Shown: one piece after another, positions 16,865 to 25,471 of the stretch
Position numbering within the stretch: the first letter of the stretch is position 1
Layout: each line of letters begins with the position of its first letter
Origin: Mycobacterium sp.
GTDB taxonomy: Bacteria > Actinomycetota > Actinomycetes > Mycobacteriales > Mycobacteriaceae
Length of the DNA stretch: 33,609 bases
Reading direction: 5' to 3'
Assembly: GCF_019243155.1 (NCBI RefSeq)
Contig: NZ_JAFAUS010000538.1
Span: 1 to 33,609 of the forward strand
Program-made: the position numbers and the translations under genes
Notes under the pieces: generated by a model
What the model was told of the DNA's origin: nothing
The model's database searches: none
What the model saw: the letters and a program-made list of their open reading frames with translations, nothing else

Positions 16865-17799
16865 TTCGGCAGCGCCGTTCTGATGGCGAAGCCGGCGATC
16901 AGGTCGGGCGCCGGCTTGTAGTACCGCCCGCTGGTTTCGTAGCGTCCCGCGCTATCCAGAGCCGCGAATGCCGCAACCCACGTCCTGATCTCCTGCGCCG
17001 AGCCACCGCCCTCATGGGCGACAAACGAATTCGACCACTGGTCGAATTCGGTAAGCCATCCGTTGTCGATGATTTCGAGGAACCGGTGGTCCCAGGCCGG
17101 GTTGAGGGGCTGCAGCCCACTGTCCCCGGCGGCGAAACTCTTGGCCGCCTCCATCACGGCCGTCTGGCGGGCCTGTCGTTGCTCGGACGTCATCGGCCTC
17201 CCGTGCACGATGCGCTCCAGGACCGGCAGCGGCGCGGTCGCCAACGTGGGCACCGGCGGACTGTGCGAAAGGCCACCGGAACCCAGCAGCAGGACCCGCT
17301 TGTCCAGCGTGGCAACGAAATTGCCGACGGCGGCGCCGAGCGCCCGGCAACGATGCAGCGGTCCCAGGGGCACGGCGATCGCGTTGATGAAGATCGGTAT
17401 CACCGGGCGCGCGGTCGCGTCGCCGAACAACTTTTCCAGCGGCTGCACGGTGCCGTGATCGACGTCCATGCTGGCCGATACCGCGACGTCCACGCCCGCG
17501 TCCAGCACGGCCTTCGCGCAGTCTTCCGCGAGCTTCTCCGGAACATTCAGCGGACCGGCGTGGGTGCCGTAGTCGCCAACCCCGTTGGCGCTCATGCCGA
17601 TACAGAACGGTGGCATCGCCCGGTAGAAGAACCCGTTGTAGTGGTCCGGCGAGAAGGTGACGACGAGTTCGGGGTCGTAGTCCTCGACGAACCGGCGCGC
17701 CTCCGCGATGCCACTTTCGATGTCGTCAAGCAGAGCCTGCGACGGCCCCGGAAGATTCAGCAGCGGGCTGTGCGACATACAGCACAGAGCCATTGTCAC
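16861..17799 (-). CDS. mhpB: 2,3-dihydroxyphenylpropionate 1,2-dioxygenase-like extradiol dioxygenase
   Basis: An LigB-type extradiol ring-cleavage dioxygenase, recognisably Mhp[51 protein letters not shown] and the C-terminal [14 protein letters not shown] match the E. coli protein as I recall it. E. coli uses His115 and His179 as acid/base with an Fe(II) centre; with the GTG start at 17799 the corresponding residues carry the same numbers. That, plus GAGGGGG 11 nt upstream, is why I prefer it to a GTG at 17811. It would meta-cleave 3-(2,3-dihydroxyphenyl)propionate or a related catechol. The start lies 74 nt inside the mhpA-like gene, an unusually long overlap. Confidence 0.93.
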   Translation of the reverse strand: MTMALCCMSHSPLLNLPGPSQALLDDIESGIAEARRFVEDYDPELVVTFSPDHYNGFFYRAMPPFCIGMSANGVGDYGTHAGPLNVPEKLAEDCAKAVLDAGVDVAVSASMDVDHGTVQPLEKLFGDATARPVIPIFINAIAVPLGPLHRCRALGAAVGNFVATLDKRVLLLGSGGLSHSPPVPTLATAPLPVLERIVHGRPMTSEQRQARQTAVMEAAKSFAAGDSGLQPLNPAWDHRFLEIIDNGWLTEFDQWSNSFVAHEGGGSAQEIRTWVAAFAALDSAGRYETSGRYYKPAPDLIAGFAIRTALPK

Positions 17800-19438
17800 T
17801 TTGCGATTCACCCCCTCGCGGCGTCAGCGTCAGCGCTTCAAGCAGCGCGGCGCTCAGGTCGGGGGCACGCTGGGCGATGCAGGCGCCGGCGATGCACCGG
17901 TCGGGACGCAGGAACAACACCGACTCCTGATGGGTGTCGAACCAGGACTTCAGGGCGCCGCCGCGATCGCCCACGATGACGACGTCGGGGTCGTCGTGCC
18001 CCGTCCAGTGCAGCTGGGTCGCAGGCCGCAGCGCAACGAAGCGGGCGCCCAATGCCTTCCAGTTCGCGAAGGCGACATCGCCGAGGATCTTGCGTGGGTT
18101 GTTGTTCCAGCAGAGCACGGCGAACCACTCACCGAGCACGTCGTCCAGCAGTACGTTCTGCTGGTCGCGGGTGTCGACCCGCGGCTGAACGAACAGGGTG
18201 CCCACCGGCGAATCCGTTCGCACGGGCGCCGAATGCACGACCGCGCCCTGGTCGTAACGCGGCATCGGCTTGAACCGCATCTCCAGCACATACTTCTTGA
18301 GCGACGGCACAATTGACGCCGACCGCACCAGCAGGTCTCGGGCACCGGCGACGCGGCGGTTGGTCGGCGAGATCACGCGGCCCACCATCGTGGACAAGTC
18401 GATCATCGCCCGCGCGTGCTTGCGGCGCTCCAGGTCGTAGGTGTCGAGCAGCTTGTCCCCGGCGTGGCCGTTGACCACCGCCGCAAGCTTCCAGCCCAGG
18501 TTGGCCGCGTCCCGGATGCCGCTGTTGTAGCCCTGGCCCTGCCACACCGGCATCAGGTGCGCGGCGTCGCCGGCCAGCAGCAGCCTGCCCTTGCGGAACG
18601 CGCCCGCGATCCGCGAGTGGTGGGTGTAGACCCGGCGCCGGATCACGTCGACCCGGTCCGGGTTGGGCACCATCCTGGCCAGCATCTGTGCCAGGAACGC
18701 CGGATCCTCGGCCTGCTCGTCGGTTTCGTGGGCGTGAATCATGAACTCGAAGCGGCGAATTCCGTGCGCGATCGAGATCGAGGCGTAGGGGCGTTCGGGG
18801 TCGGCGCCGACTTCGCTGTTCGGGTGGCCGAGCGGGTCATTGGCGATGTCCACCACCAGCCACCGGGTCGGCGACGTCGTCCCGTCGAACGACACGCCCA
18901 TCATGCGGCGGGTCGCGCTGCGTCCCCCGTCGCAGCCGACCACGTAACGCGCTCGCAGCCTTTCCGTCTCGTGATCACCGCCGAGCTCGACGGTGACCCC
19001 GTCACCGCTTTCCTCGCACGAGATCATCGGCCGTCCCCACCGCACCTCTACGTGCTCGAATCGCTGCAACCCGGCGAGCAATTCGGCATCGACGAGCGGT
19101 TGGACGAAGCCATTGCGCTTAGGCCATCCGAAACGCGCGTCGGGCGGGGCCATTTCGGCGAGCACCCGGCGCTTGGCGTCGAAGAAACGCAGGATCTGGT
19201 TGGGCACGGTGTGCGGCAGAACCCGGTCGACCACGCCGATCGCCTGAAACGTCCGTAGCGCCTCGTCATCGAGTCCCACCCCGCGTGGGTAGTCGATTAG
19301 CGTGTCCCGCTCTTCGACTACCACCGTGCGAACGCCCTGCAGCCCAAGGATATTGGCCAGAGTCAGACCGACCGGGCCGGCACCGACCACCAGAACGTCG
19401 ATCTCGGTTTCGGGCATGTCGTGCTCCGGGGTGACCAT
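17726..19438 (-). CDS. mhpA: 3-(3-hydroxyphenyl)propionate hydroxylase-like FAD monooxygenase
   Basis: A 570-residue class A flavoprotein hydroxylase close to MhpA. GAGPVG (19-24) binds [14 protein letters not shown] (168-178) and [21 protein letters not shown] (in part, GD at 290-291) are the other flavin motifs. [23 protein letters not shown] also matches E. coli MhpA. It would hydroxylate a phenol ring to the catechol cut by the mhpB product, using NADH. It is about 16 residues longer than E. coli MhpA; the extra tail after LTLTPRGG follows a run of five G and overlaps mhpB. The ATG shares one base with the mhpC stop (TGATG); an ATG at 19417 with GGAG before it is an alternative. Confidence 0.93.
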   Translation of the reverse strand: MVTPEHDMPETEIDVLVVGAGPVGLTLANILGLQGVRTVVVEERDTLIDYPRGVGLDDEALRTFQAIGVVDRVLPHTVPNQILRFFDAKRRVLAEMAPPDARFGWPKRNGFVQPLVDAELLAGLQRFEHVEVRWGRPMISCEESGDGVTVELGGDHETERLRARYVVGCDGGRSATRRMMGVSFDGTTSPTRWLVVDIANDPLGHPNSEVGADPERPYASISIAHGIRRFEFMIHAHETDEQAEDPAFLAQMLARMVPNPDRVDVIRRRVYTHHSRIAGAFRKGRLLLAGDAAHLMPVWQGQGYNSGIRDAANLGWKLAAVVNGHAGDKLLDTYDLERRKHARAMIDLSTMVGRVISPTNRRVAGARDLLVRSASIVPSLKKYVLEMRFKPMPRYDQGAVVHSAPVRTDSPVGTLFVQPRVDTRDQQNVLLDDVLGEWFAVLCWNNNPRKILGDVAFANWKALGARFVALRPATQLHWTGHDDPDVVIVGDRGGALKSWFDTHQESVLFLRPDRCIAGACIAQRAPDLSAALLEALTLTPRGGESQSDNGSVLYVAQPAAESSGAVAGSA

Positions 19439-20301
19439 CACCGCCCCAGCAGGAAGTCGAGGTGCAGGCGGTTGAAGGTCTTGGCGTCCTCGTACTGCGG
19501 CCAGTGGCCGCAATCGGGCATCACCTCGAAACGCGCGTTCGGGATCATCGATGCCATGCGGCGCCCTTCGGTCACATCGGCGGTCGGGTCGTCACTGGTC
19601 CACAGCACCAGCGTCGGCGCCGTGATCGACCCGTACTCGGCCGGACCGAGGATGTTGCGCGCCCGAATCTCGGGGTCCTGCAACGCCATAATGTCGCGCA
19701 TGGCCGCGACGAAGCCCTGCTGCCGATAGACCCGCTGGCGGCTGGCGACCAGATCGGCATAGTTCTTCGACTTGTCGGCCATCAGCCACTTGATCCGCGC
19801 TTCGACCGTCTCCCAGGATGGGTTCTCGGCGGCCGCCATGGACAGCGTGATGATTCGCTTCATCACCACCGGATCGGCCTGCGAGCCACCGGCGGTGTTC
19901 AGCACCAGCCTGTCCACCACGTCGGGATGGTCGACGGCGGCGCGGGCGGCCACCCAGCCGCCGAGCGATTCACCGCTGATGCGGGCGCGGTCCACTCCGA
20001 TGGTGCGCAGGACGGCCATCAGGTGCTCGACGTAGTGGCGGACCTCCAGCGGGTGGCCCGGCTTGTCGGTGTAGCCGTGGCCGAGCATGTCGATCGACCA
20101 GGTCCAGAAATGCTCGGCGTGTGCCGCGAGATTGCGGACGTACGCCTCGGCGTGGCCACCCGACCCGTGCAGCAGCATGAGTACCGGCTTGCCCGGATCA
20201 CCGGCCCGCAGGTAGCGGGTTCGCACTCCCTGAGCGTCTAGATAGCCCTGCTCAAATGCGACGCCCTGGAGATCGCTCCAGATGCTCTCGAATTCCGCCA
20301 C
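19438..20301 (-). CDS. mhpC: Meta-cleavage product C-C hydrolase (MhpC-like)
   Basis: A 287-residue alpha/beta hydrolase with oxyanion loop [12 protein letters not shown] (43-54), nucleophile Ser112 (GESLGG), acid Asp237/Asp238 (WTSDDPT) and base His266 (CGHWPQYED). Placed directly before mhpA and mhpB, it would hydrolyse the 2-hydroxy-6-oxo-nona-2,4-dienedioate-type ring-fission product to a hydroxypentadienoate and a dicarboxylic acid such as succinate. The later genes (mhpD, E, F type) are not in the window. The GTG at 20301 has AGAGG 6 nt upstream and is preferred; an extension to about 20376 would cross the putative operator. It is the first gene of the eight-gene operon, divergent from iclR. 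Confidence 0.9.
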   Translation of the reverse strand: MAEFESIWSDLQGVAFEQGYLDAQGVRTRYLRAGDPGKPVLMLLHGSGGHAEAYVRNLAAHAEHFWTWSIDMLGHGYTDKPGHPLEVRHYVEHLMAVLRTIGVDRARISGESLGGWVAARAAVDHPDVVDRLVLNTAGGSQADPVVMKRIITLSMAAAENPSWETVEARIKWLMADKSKNYADLVASRQRVYRQQGFVAAMRDIMALQDPEIRARNILGPAEYGSITAPTLVLWTSDDPTADVTEGRRMASMIPNARFEVMPDCGHWPQYEDAKTFNRLHLDFLLGR

Positions 20302-20357
20302 GGTCCCTCTCTGGCCTACCTGTTGAGGAAATCTCGTTCTCGTTTTCGGCTTGTATT

Positions 20358-20384
20358 GTGTGCTAATATCGCACACTGATGTGC
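20358..20384. promoter_or_regulatory. Candidate IclR operator: overlapping inverted repeats
   Basis: Three GTG(T/C)G-type half sites lie in the 139-bp gap between mhpC and iclR. GTGTGC-N7-GCACAC is a perfect 6-bp inverted repeat (20358-20376), and GCACA-CTGA-TGTGC is a perfect 5-bp one (20371-20384) sharing its middle arm. AT-rich TAATAT and TATATA stretches beside them could be -10 elements for the two directions. IclR regulators often bind such sites in the divergent promoter they share with their target operon. Which protein binds is inferred from position only. Confidence 0.55.
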
Positions 20385-20440
20385 GTTATATATAGAGCTT
20401 CGCGCTCACCGGAATTTCTGTCAAGGACTGAGTCGCGACC

Positions 20441-21118
20441 GTGACCGGTTCCGGGACGGGTTCGCAGACGCTGGCCAGGGGACTGACCGCGCTGCAGATG
20501 GTGGCCGATTCGCCCAGCGGGCTCACGGTGCAACAGCTCGCTGACCAGATCGGGGTGCACCGCACCATCGCCTATCGACTGCTGACGACGTTGGCCCAGT
20601 TCAGATTGGTGGCCAAAGGAGAGGATGGGCGCTATCGACCCGCGGCGGGGCTGGCGGTGCTCGGCGCGTCGTTCGACCGGAACGTGCGTCAGGTCAGCCT
20701 TCCGACGCTGCGCGCCCTGGCCGACGAGCTCGGCACCACCGTGTCTCTGCTCATCGCCGAGGGCGACCAGCAGGTGGCGATCGCGGTGATCGTGCCGAGC
20801 CATGTCGCCTACCAACTCTCCTTTCACGAGGGCAGTCGGTATCCGTTGGACCGTGGCGCCGCGGGGATAGCCTTGCTCGCGAGCATGCCCCCGCGCCCGG
20901 GCGAACGGGATCTGGTGGCGCGTGCCCGCGAATGTGGCTGGGTTACAACGTATGGCGAGATCGAGCCGAACACCTACGGTTTGGCCGTATCGGTGCACCG
21001 CCAAGCGCCTTCCCCGCCAACGTGTATCAACCTCATTTCGCACCGGGAAGACGTCGTGGTGCGCGGAAAGGATGCGGTCGTCAAAGCCGCAAAGCAGTTG
21101 ACGGAGCTACTGAGCTAG
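20441..21118 (+). CDS. IclR family transcriptional regulator
   Basis: A 225-residue IclR protein. The N-terminal winged HTH (about 8-65) includes ARGLTALQMVADSPSGLTVQ (start), QLADQIGVHRTIAYRLLTTL as recognition region, then GRYRPAAGLAVLG. The C-terminal effector domain (about 75-215) contains VSLLIAEGDQQVAIAVI and PLDRGAAGIALLA. E. coli MhpR, which activates mhp genes with 3-hydroxyphenylpropionate, is also IclR-type, so this is the obvious regulator of the divergent mhp-like operon. GTG start; AAGGA lies 13 nt upstream, a little far. The next gene, KstD-like, follows in the same direction after 26 nt and is probably cotranscribed. Confidence 0.92.
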   Translation: MTGSGTGSQTLARGLTALQMVADSPSGLTVQQLADQIGVHRTIAYRLLTTLAQFRLVAKGEDGRYRPAAGLAVLGASFDRNVRQVSLPTLRALADELGTTVSLLIAEGDQQVAIAVIVPSHVAYQLSFHEGSRYPLDRGAAGIALLASMPPRPGERDLVARARECGWVTTYGEIEPNTYGLAVSVHRQAPSPPTCINLISHREDVVVRGKDAVVKAAKQLTELLS

Positions 21119-21144
21119 CCACTGAGCTGAAAGGATAGCAGTCC

Positions 21145-22761
21145 ATGTCGTGGGACTCCGAAGTCGATGTCGTCGTGCTGGGCACTGGCGGCGCCGGACT
21201 CACCGCCGCACTGACCGCGGCTGCCGCCGGTGCCACGGTGGAGGTCTTCGAGAAGGCACCGACCGTCGGCGGGACGACCGCGGTGTCGGGTGGAGTTGTG
21301 TGGATCCCCGCCCACAACCGTTCTCCGGACGGCGAATTGACGCCGGCCGACGCACTGCGGTACCTGCGCGCGCAGTCGCTGGGCTCGATGGATGACGAGT
21401 TGGTCGAGACGTTCGTGCACACGGGACCGGCGATGCTGGACTTCATCGAGGCGCACAGCGGTCTGCGCTTCGAGATCGCCACCGGCTTCCCCGACTACCG
21501 GCCCGAATTGCCTGGCGGTCAACCGACCGGAGGCCGGTCGCTGTCCGCGGCACCCTTCGATCTCGCCCAATTAGGCGACTGGGCTACCCGGATCACCGCT
21601 TTCCCGGCCGACTGGTCCAACGTCGGTTTCGACGCCGAGACCAGGGCGCGGCTGCACGCGGCCATCGACGAAGCGACCAGCCATCTGTGCGTCGCCGGCA
21701 CCGCGCTGATCGCGGGCCTGCTCAAGGGGTTGCTGGACGCCGGCGTCGTCCCGCACACCAACGCGCGCGCCGAACAACTCATCGCCGAGGACGGCGAAAT
21801 CACCGGGGTGCGGATCGCCCTGCCGGAAGGGACCATCAGCGTGCGCGCCCGGCACGGAGTCGTCCTGGGCACCGGCGGGTTCGAATGGGATCCTGCTCTG
21901 GCACAAGCGTTTCTGCGCGGTCCGATGCACGGGCCGGTCTCGCCGCCCAACAACACCGGCGACGGTTTGCGGATGGCGATGGCCCAGGGCGCCGCGCTGG
22001 CCAACATGGGCGAAGCCTGGTGGGTGCCCGTCGTCCAGATTCCCGGCGACACCATCGACGGCAAGCAGCGCAGCCGCAGCGTGCGCCTGGAACGCACGCG
22101 GCCGAGGAGCATCATCGTCAACGTGGCGGGCCGGCGCTTTGTCAACGAGGCGTGCGACTACAACTCGATGGCCGGCGCCTTCCACTACCTCGATCCGCGC
22201 GGCGGCTACGTCAACGATCGCGGCTGGATGGTGTTCGACTCAGTTCACTTGCAGCGCTACGGATTTCTCGGCATCGAACCGGGACAGCCCGTCCCGGAAT
22301 GGTTCTGCGAGTCGGCAGACCTCGCCGAGCTGGCCGCCAAGACCGGCATCGACGCCGACGGTCTGACGCGCACCGTCGAGGAATGGAACCGCCATGTGGC
22401 GGCCGGGGCCGATCCCGATTTCGGTCGCGGTTCCAGTGCCTACGACGGCTACTGGGGCGACGACAGCGCAACCACCCAGGCCGGCAAGACGCTGGGCCCG
22501 ATCGACACCGCCCCCTACTACGCGGTGCCGATCCGCATCGGCGCGATGGGCACCAAAGGCGGGCCACGCACCGACCCCGACGGCCGCGTGCTGCACATCG
22601 ACGGGGAGCCGATCGCCGGACTGTTCGCCGCGGGCAACGCGATGGGCGGTGTGACCGGACGCGCATACGGTGGCGCCGGCGGAACATTGGGCCCGGCAAT
22701 GGTTTTCGGCTACCGAGCCGGCTACGCGGCCGCCACCGGAAAGTCCGTCGACCTGAAGTAG
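21145..22761 (+). CDS. KstD-like FAD-dependent dehydrogenase, second copy
   Basis: A 538-residue paralogue of the flavoprotein at 15125-16864. The FAD motif is VVVLGTGGAGLTAAL (about 9-23), GGTTAVSGGVVWIPAHN follows, and the C-terminus has GLFAAGNAMGGVTGRAYGGAGG. Candidate KstD catalytic residues are Tyr118 (FPDYRPELPGG), Tyr339 (NEACDY), Tyr508 and Gly512 (AYGGAGG). Two divergent copies under one regulator suggest successive desaturations at different ring positions, or one acting as a flavin-dependent enone reductase; sequence does not decide. AAAGGA lies 11 nt before the ATG. It ends 4 nt from the stop of the convergent SnoaL-like gene. Confidence 0.92.
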   Translation: MSWDSEVDVVVLGTGGAGLTAALTAAAAGATVEVFEKAPTVGGTTAVSGGVVWIPAHNRSPDGELTPADALRYLRAQSLGSMDDELVETFVHTGPAMLDFIEAHSGLRFEIATGFPDYRPELPGGQPTGGRSLSAAPFDLAQLGDWATRITAFPADWSNVGFDAETRARLHAAIDEATSHLCVAGTALIAGLLKGLLDAGVVPHTNARAEQLIAEDGEITGVRIALPEGTISVRARHGVVLGTGGFEWDPALAQAFLRGPMHGPVSPPNNTGDGLRMAMAQGAALANMGEAWWVPVVQIPGDTIDGKQRSRSVRLERTRPRSIIVNVAGRRFVNEACDYNSMAGAFHYLDPRGGYVNDRGWMVFDSVHLQRYGFLGIEPGQPVPEWFCESADLAELAAKTGIDADGLTRTVEEWNRHVAAGADPDFGRGSSAYDGYWGDDSATTQAGKTLGPIDTAPYYAVPIRIGAMGTKGGPRTDPDGRVLHIDGEPIAGLFAAGNAMGGVTGRAYGGAGGTLGPAMVFGYRAGYAAATGKSVDLK

Positions 22762-22765
22762 CAGG

Positions 22766-23275
22766 CTAGCCCTGTCCCGACGTCAGGCATTCCTCCAGCG
22801 GCCAGCCCAGCTGCTCCCACATGGACAGCTTGTTCCAATCCTTGATGAACTCGGCGAGTTTCGCCGCGCGCACCTGAAAGAGTGCGGCGGCCGTCCAGCG
22901 CGCCGTCCGACCGGTGGGCGGGATGTCGCCGTGTGGCTTGCCGCGGTGCGTGCCCTCGGCGGTATAGCGCAGACAGACCCGATCGGCGTTTGCGAACAGC
23001 ACGTCGAAGTTGACGATGTGCAGGTCGTTCACCTGCTCCATCAGCCGGCCATGATCGTCCGCGTACTCCTCGAGCGTGTGGATACCCGGGAACGTTGTGG
23101 GTGCGATGAAGCGATTGTTTGGGGCGCACAGGTGCGCGACCGCGTCCGCGCTGGCCCGGCCCGGGCTGTAGGCGAGCTCCATGTATTCGCTCACGATGTT
23201 GATGTTGCGCTGCTCGTCGAGCGTGTAGTCGTGCGTCGCCGCTATCTGCGACGGTTGTGGCGTCGTCATTTCCAC
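22766..23275 (-). CDS. SnoaL-like / NTF2-fold protein
   Basis: About 169 residues with the features of an NTF2/SnoaL alpha+beta cone: a helical start (NINIVSEYMELAYSPG), then FIAPTTFPGIHTLEEYADDHGRLME and a C-terminal strand region ending in a Trp-rich stretch (KDWNKLSMWEQLGWP). The SnoaL family includes ester cyclases, isomerases and dehydratases, and many non-catalytic binders. No catalytic residue can be assigned. An ATG at 23269 is an alternative start to the GTG at 23275. It is the last gene of a thiolase-meaB operon, 47 nt after meaB. Confidence 0.78.
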   Translation of the reverse strand: MEMTTPQPSQIAATHDYTLDEQRNINIVSEYMELAYSPGRASADAVAHLCAPNNRFIAPTTFPGIHTLEEYADDHGRLMEQVNDLHIVNFDVLFANADRVCLRYTAEGTHRGKPHGDIPPTGRTARWTAAALFQVRAAKLAEFIKDWNKLSMWEQLGWPLEECLTSGQG

Positions 23276-23322
23276 GGCGTACCCAGAAGTCCGCCGGTTA
23301 CCACAGCGGTTGATGAGGAGTC

Positions 23323-24210
23323 CTACTCCTGCGGTGCAGCGGGCGGCGACAACAGTTGTTCGGCCGCCGTATAGGGATCCTGTTTACCGTCGACCACCGA
23401 CTCGATCAGCCGGTCGAGGTCCGGCCGGGTCCGCAGCCGGGTCTGCGCCAGCGAGAGAATCTGCGCCCTTGCCCGGGCCAGCCGCCGCGCGCGGCTGTCG
23501 GTGCGGTGGTGGTCTTCGATCGTGGCCATCAACTCCGCAATGCCCTCGCCGCGGGCGGCGATGAGGCTGACGATCGGCGCGCTGGTTTCGGCCCGCAGAT
23601 CCCGCACCGTCTGCTCGGCGCCATCCCGGTCGGCCTTGTTCACCACCACGATGTCGGCAACTTCGAGCACACCGGCCTTGGCGGCCTGGACCGCGTCGCC
23701 CGCGCCGGGATTGAGGATGACGACGGTCGGGTCGGCCACGGCGGCGATCTCGATCTCGGATTGCCCCACCCCCACCGTCTCGAGCAGGACCACGTCGTAG
23801 CCGATCGCCCCCAGCAGCCGGATGGCCGCCGGAACGGCGGCGGCCAGGCCGCCGAGGTGGCCACGGGTCGCCACCGACCGGATCAACACGTCGGAGTCGT
23901 TGATATGGGCCGCCATTCGGATCCGGTCGCCGAGCAGCGCGCCGCCGCTGAACGGTGACGACGGGTCGACGGCCAGCACCGCCACCCGGCATCCCCGATC
24001 CCGGTAGGCACTGACCAGGGCGGCGACCGTCGTCGACTTGCCCGCGCCCGGCGGTCCGGTGATGCCGACGACGCCGACATCGATCGCCGTCAACGGTCCG
24101 ATGCTCGCCAGCACCTCGTCGCGACGCTCGCCCTCGACCAGGCTGAGTAGGCGACCCGCTGCGCGCGGAGAACCATTGCGCGCGTCCGCGATCAGGTCGG
24201 CGATGATCAT
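23323..24210 (-). CDS. MeaB/ArgK-type G-protein chaperone
   Basis: A 295-residue P-loop GTPase of the MeaB family. Walker A is GPPGAGKS (52-59), followed by VAVLAVDPSSPFSGGALLGDRIRM in part, LLETVGVGQSE (switch region) and VVVNKAD (NKxD). MeaB proteins load and protect adenosylcobalamin-dependent acyl-CoA mutases. No mutase gene is in the window, so this copy either serves a mutase encoded elsewhere or one encoded near but outside. It lies 7 nt after a thiolase gene, suggesting a link to CoA-ester degradation. The ATG at 24210 is preferred because any extension would be embedded in the thiolase gene. Confidence 0.9.
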   Translation of the reverse strand: MIIADLIADARNGSPRAAGRLLSLVEGERRDEVLASIGPLTAIDVGVVGITGPPGAGKSTTVAALVSAYRDRGCRVAVLAVDPSSPFSGGALLGDRIRMAAHINDSDVLIRSVATRGHLGGLAAAVPAAIRLLGAIGYDVVLLETVGVGQSEIEIAAVADPTVVILNPGAGDAVQAAKAGVLEVADIVVVNKADRDGAEQTVRDLRAETSAPIVSLIAARGEGIAELMATIEDHHRTDSRARRLARARAQILSLAQTRLRTRPDLDRLIESVVDGKQDPYTAAEQLLSPPAAPQE

Positions 24211-24217
24211 GTACGCA

Positions 24218-25357
24218 TTATGGAGCCGGAACGTCGATGACCGTCGCGGATCCCATGCCACCACCCGCGCACATGGCCGCGACGCCGATTCCACCCCCGC
24301 GGCGGCGCAATTCGTGCACCAGGGTGACCAGCATTCTGGCCCCGGTCGCAGCCACCGGGTGACCGAGTCCGCAGCCACTGCCGCTGACGTTCACCTTCTC
24401 CGGATCCAGCCCGAGCAATTTGATGGTGGCCACGCACATCGACGCGAACGCCTCGTTGATCTCGAACAGGTCCACATCGGAGGTCGAAAGGCCAGCGCGG
24501 GCAAGGGCTTTCGGAATCGCGTCCACGGGAGCCAGGCCGGTGATCGCGGGATCGACGCCGACGGACGCCCAGGACCGCACCGTGGCCAGCGCGGGCAAAC
24601 CAAGCTGGTCACTGGCGATGGTCAGCACCGCCGCACCGTCGTTGGCGCCGCAGGCATTGCCGGCGGTGATGGAGAAGCCTTCGATCTCCGGGTGCAGCGG
24701 CTTGAGGCCGGCCAGCTTTTCCAAACTGGTGTCGCGGCGCGGATGTTCGTCGACCGAGAACAGCCCGTGCGGGGTGTCGATGGGGACGATCTCTTCCTTG
24801 AAGCGGCCCTCGTCGATGGCGGCGAGCGCGTTGCGATGCGACCGCAGCGCCCAGGCGTCCATCTCCTCGCGGCTCACGCCCGCTTTGACCGCGGCGTTCC
24901 AGCCCACGGTGATCGACATGTCCATGTTCGGCGCGTCGGGCCGGTCCGGGTGGGTCGGCGGGAACCAGTCCACCCACTCGCCGTCGACCTGCAACCGCGA
25001 CCTCGGCGAGGTGGAGGCCGAGTTCACGCCCCCGGCGATGACCAGCTGGTCCATTCCGGCGCGGATGCTTGCCGCCGCGCTCTGCACCGCGGCCTGCCCG
25101 GCCGCACAGTGGCGGTTGTTGGCCAGACCGGGCACCTGCGTCAGGCCGGCCGTGACGGCCGCGTGGCGGGCGAGGACCCCGCCGCCGTAGAGGCCCTCTC
25201 CTAGGATCACGTCGTCGACCTGCGCGGGATCCAGGTCCTTCGCGGCTTCGGTGACGACGTGATGCGCCAGGTCGAACGCACTGGTGTCGCGCAGCGTCCC
25301 CTTTCGGGCGGTGCCAATGGGGGTGCGCAGGGCGGACACGATTACGGCTTCCGGCAC
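24218..25357 (-). CDS. Thiolase family protein (acetyl-CoA C-acyltransferase)
   Basis: A 379-residue thiolase with a complete active site: nucleophile Cys84 (NRHCAAG), NEAFAS, His333 (GLGHPVAATGAR) and Cys363 (MCAGGGMG). It should cleave a 3-ketoacyl-CoA with CoA to release acetyl- or propionyl-CoA in the last step of a beta-oxidation cycle. Length is normal for a degradative FadA. GTG start with GGAGAAG just upstream. It is the first gene of a three-gene minus operon (thiolase, meaB, SnoaL-like) and diverges from the PIP-like gene across a 114-bp region with an inverted repeat at 25411. Confidence 0.94.
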   Translation of the reverse strand: MPEAVIVSALRTPIGTARKGTLRDTSAFDLAHHVVTEAAKDLDPAQVDDVILGEGLYGGGVLARHAAVTAGLTQVPGLANNRHCAAGQAAVQSAAASIRAGMDQLVIAGGVNSASTSPRSRLQVDGEWVDWFPPTHPDRPDAPNMDMSITVGWNAAVKAGVSREEMDAWALRSHRNALAAIDEGRFKEEIVPIDTPHGLFSVDEHPRRDTSLEKLAGLKPLHPEIEGFSITAGNACGANDGAAVLTIASDQLGLPALATVRSWASVGVDPAITGLAPVDAIPKALARAGLSTSDVDLFEINEAFASMCVATIKLLGLDPEKVNVSGSGCGLGHPVAATGARMLVTLVHELRRRGGGIGVAAMCAGGGMGSATVIDVPAP

Positions 25358-25410
25358 GGTCTTCTCCAGTTCGGCGAGTTGCGGGACGCGAAGGCCAACC
25401 GCACGTTCAT

Positions 25411-25437
25411 GAGAACCCTATTCTCTCAAACCGAGAG
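25411..25437. promoter_or_regulatory. Inverted repeats in the thiolase/PIP-like divergent promoter
   Basis: GAGAA-CCCTA-TTCTC (25411-25425) is a perfect 5-bp inverted repeat, followed by the overlapping CTCTC-AAACC-GAGAG (25423-25437). TATTCT within the first repeat could be a -10 for the plus-strand genes. The same GAGAA...TATTCTC pattern recurs at 32365-32379, also between divergent catabolic genes, so one regulator may control both. No regulator gene lies next to either site. Confidence 0.55.
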
Positions 25438-25471
25438 TATGAGTTGCAAGGAGGGCGGTAGCGTCGTCGGA

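Noticed and set aside
15125..22761. Steroid-degradation (kstD/hsa) cluster
   Set aside because: The oxygenase, dioxygenase and hydrolase are of MhpA/MhpB/MhpC type, not HsaA/HsaC/HsaD, and no other cholesterol-catabolic marker is present; only the KstD superfamily is shared.
21687..22769. A 360-codon plus-strand frame overlapping the second KstD-like gene
   Set aside because: The product is almost entirely Arg/Gly/His-rich, typical of an out-of-frame reading of GC-rich DNA, while the main frame is a clear flavoprotein.
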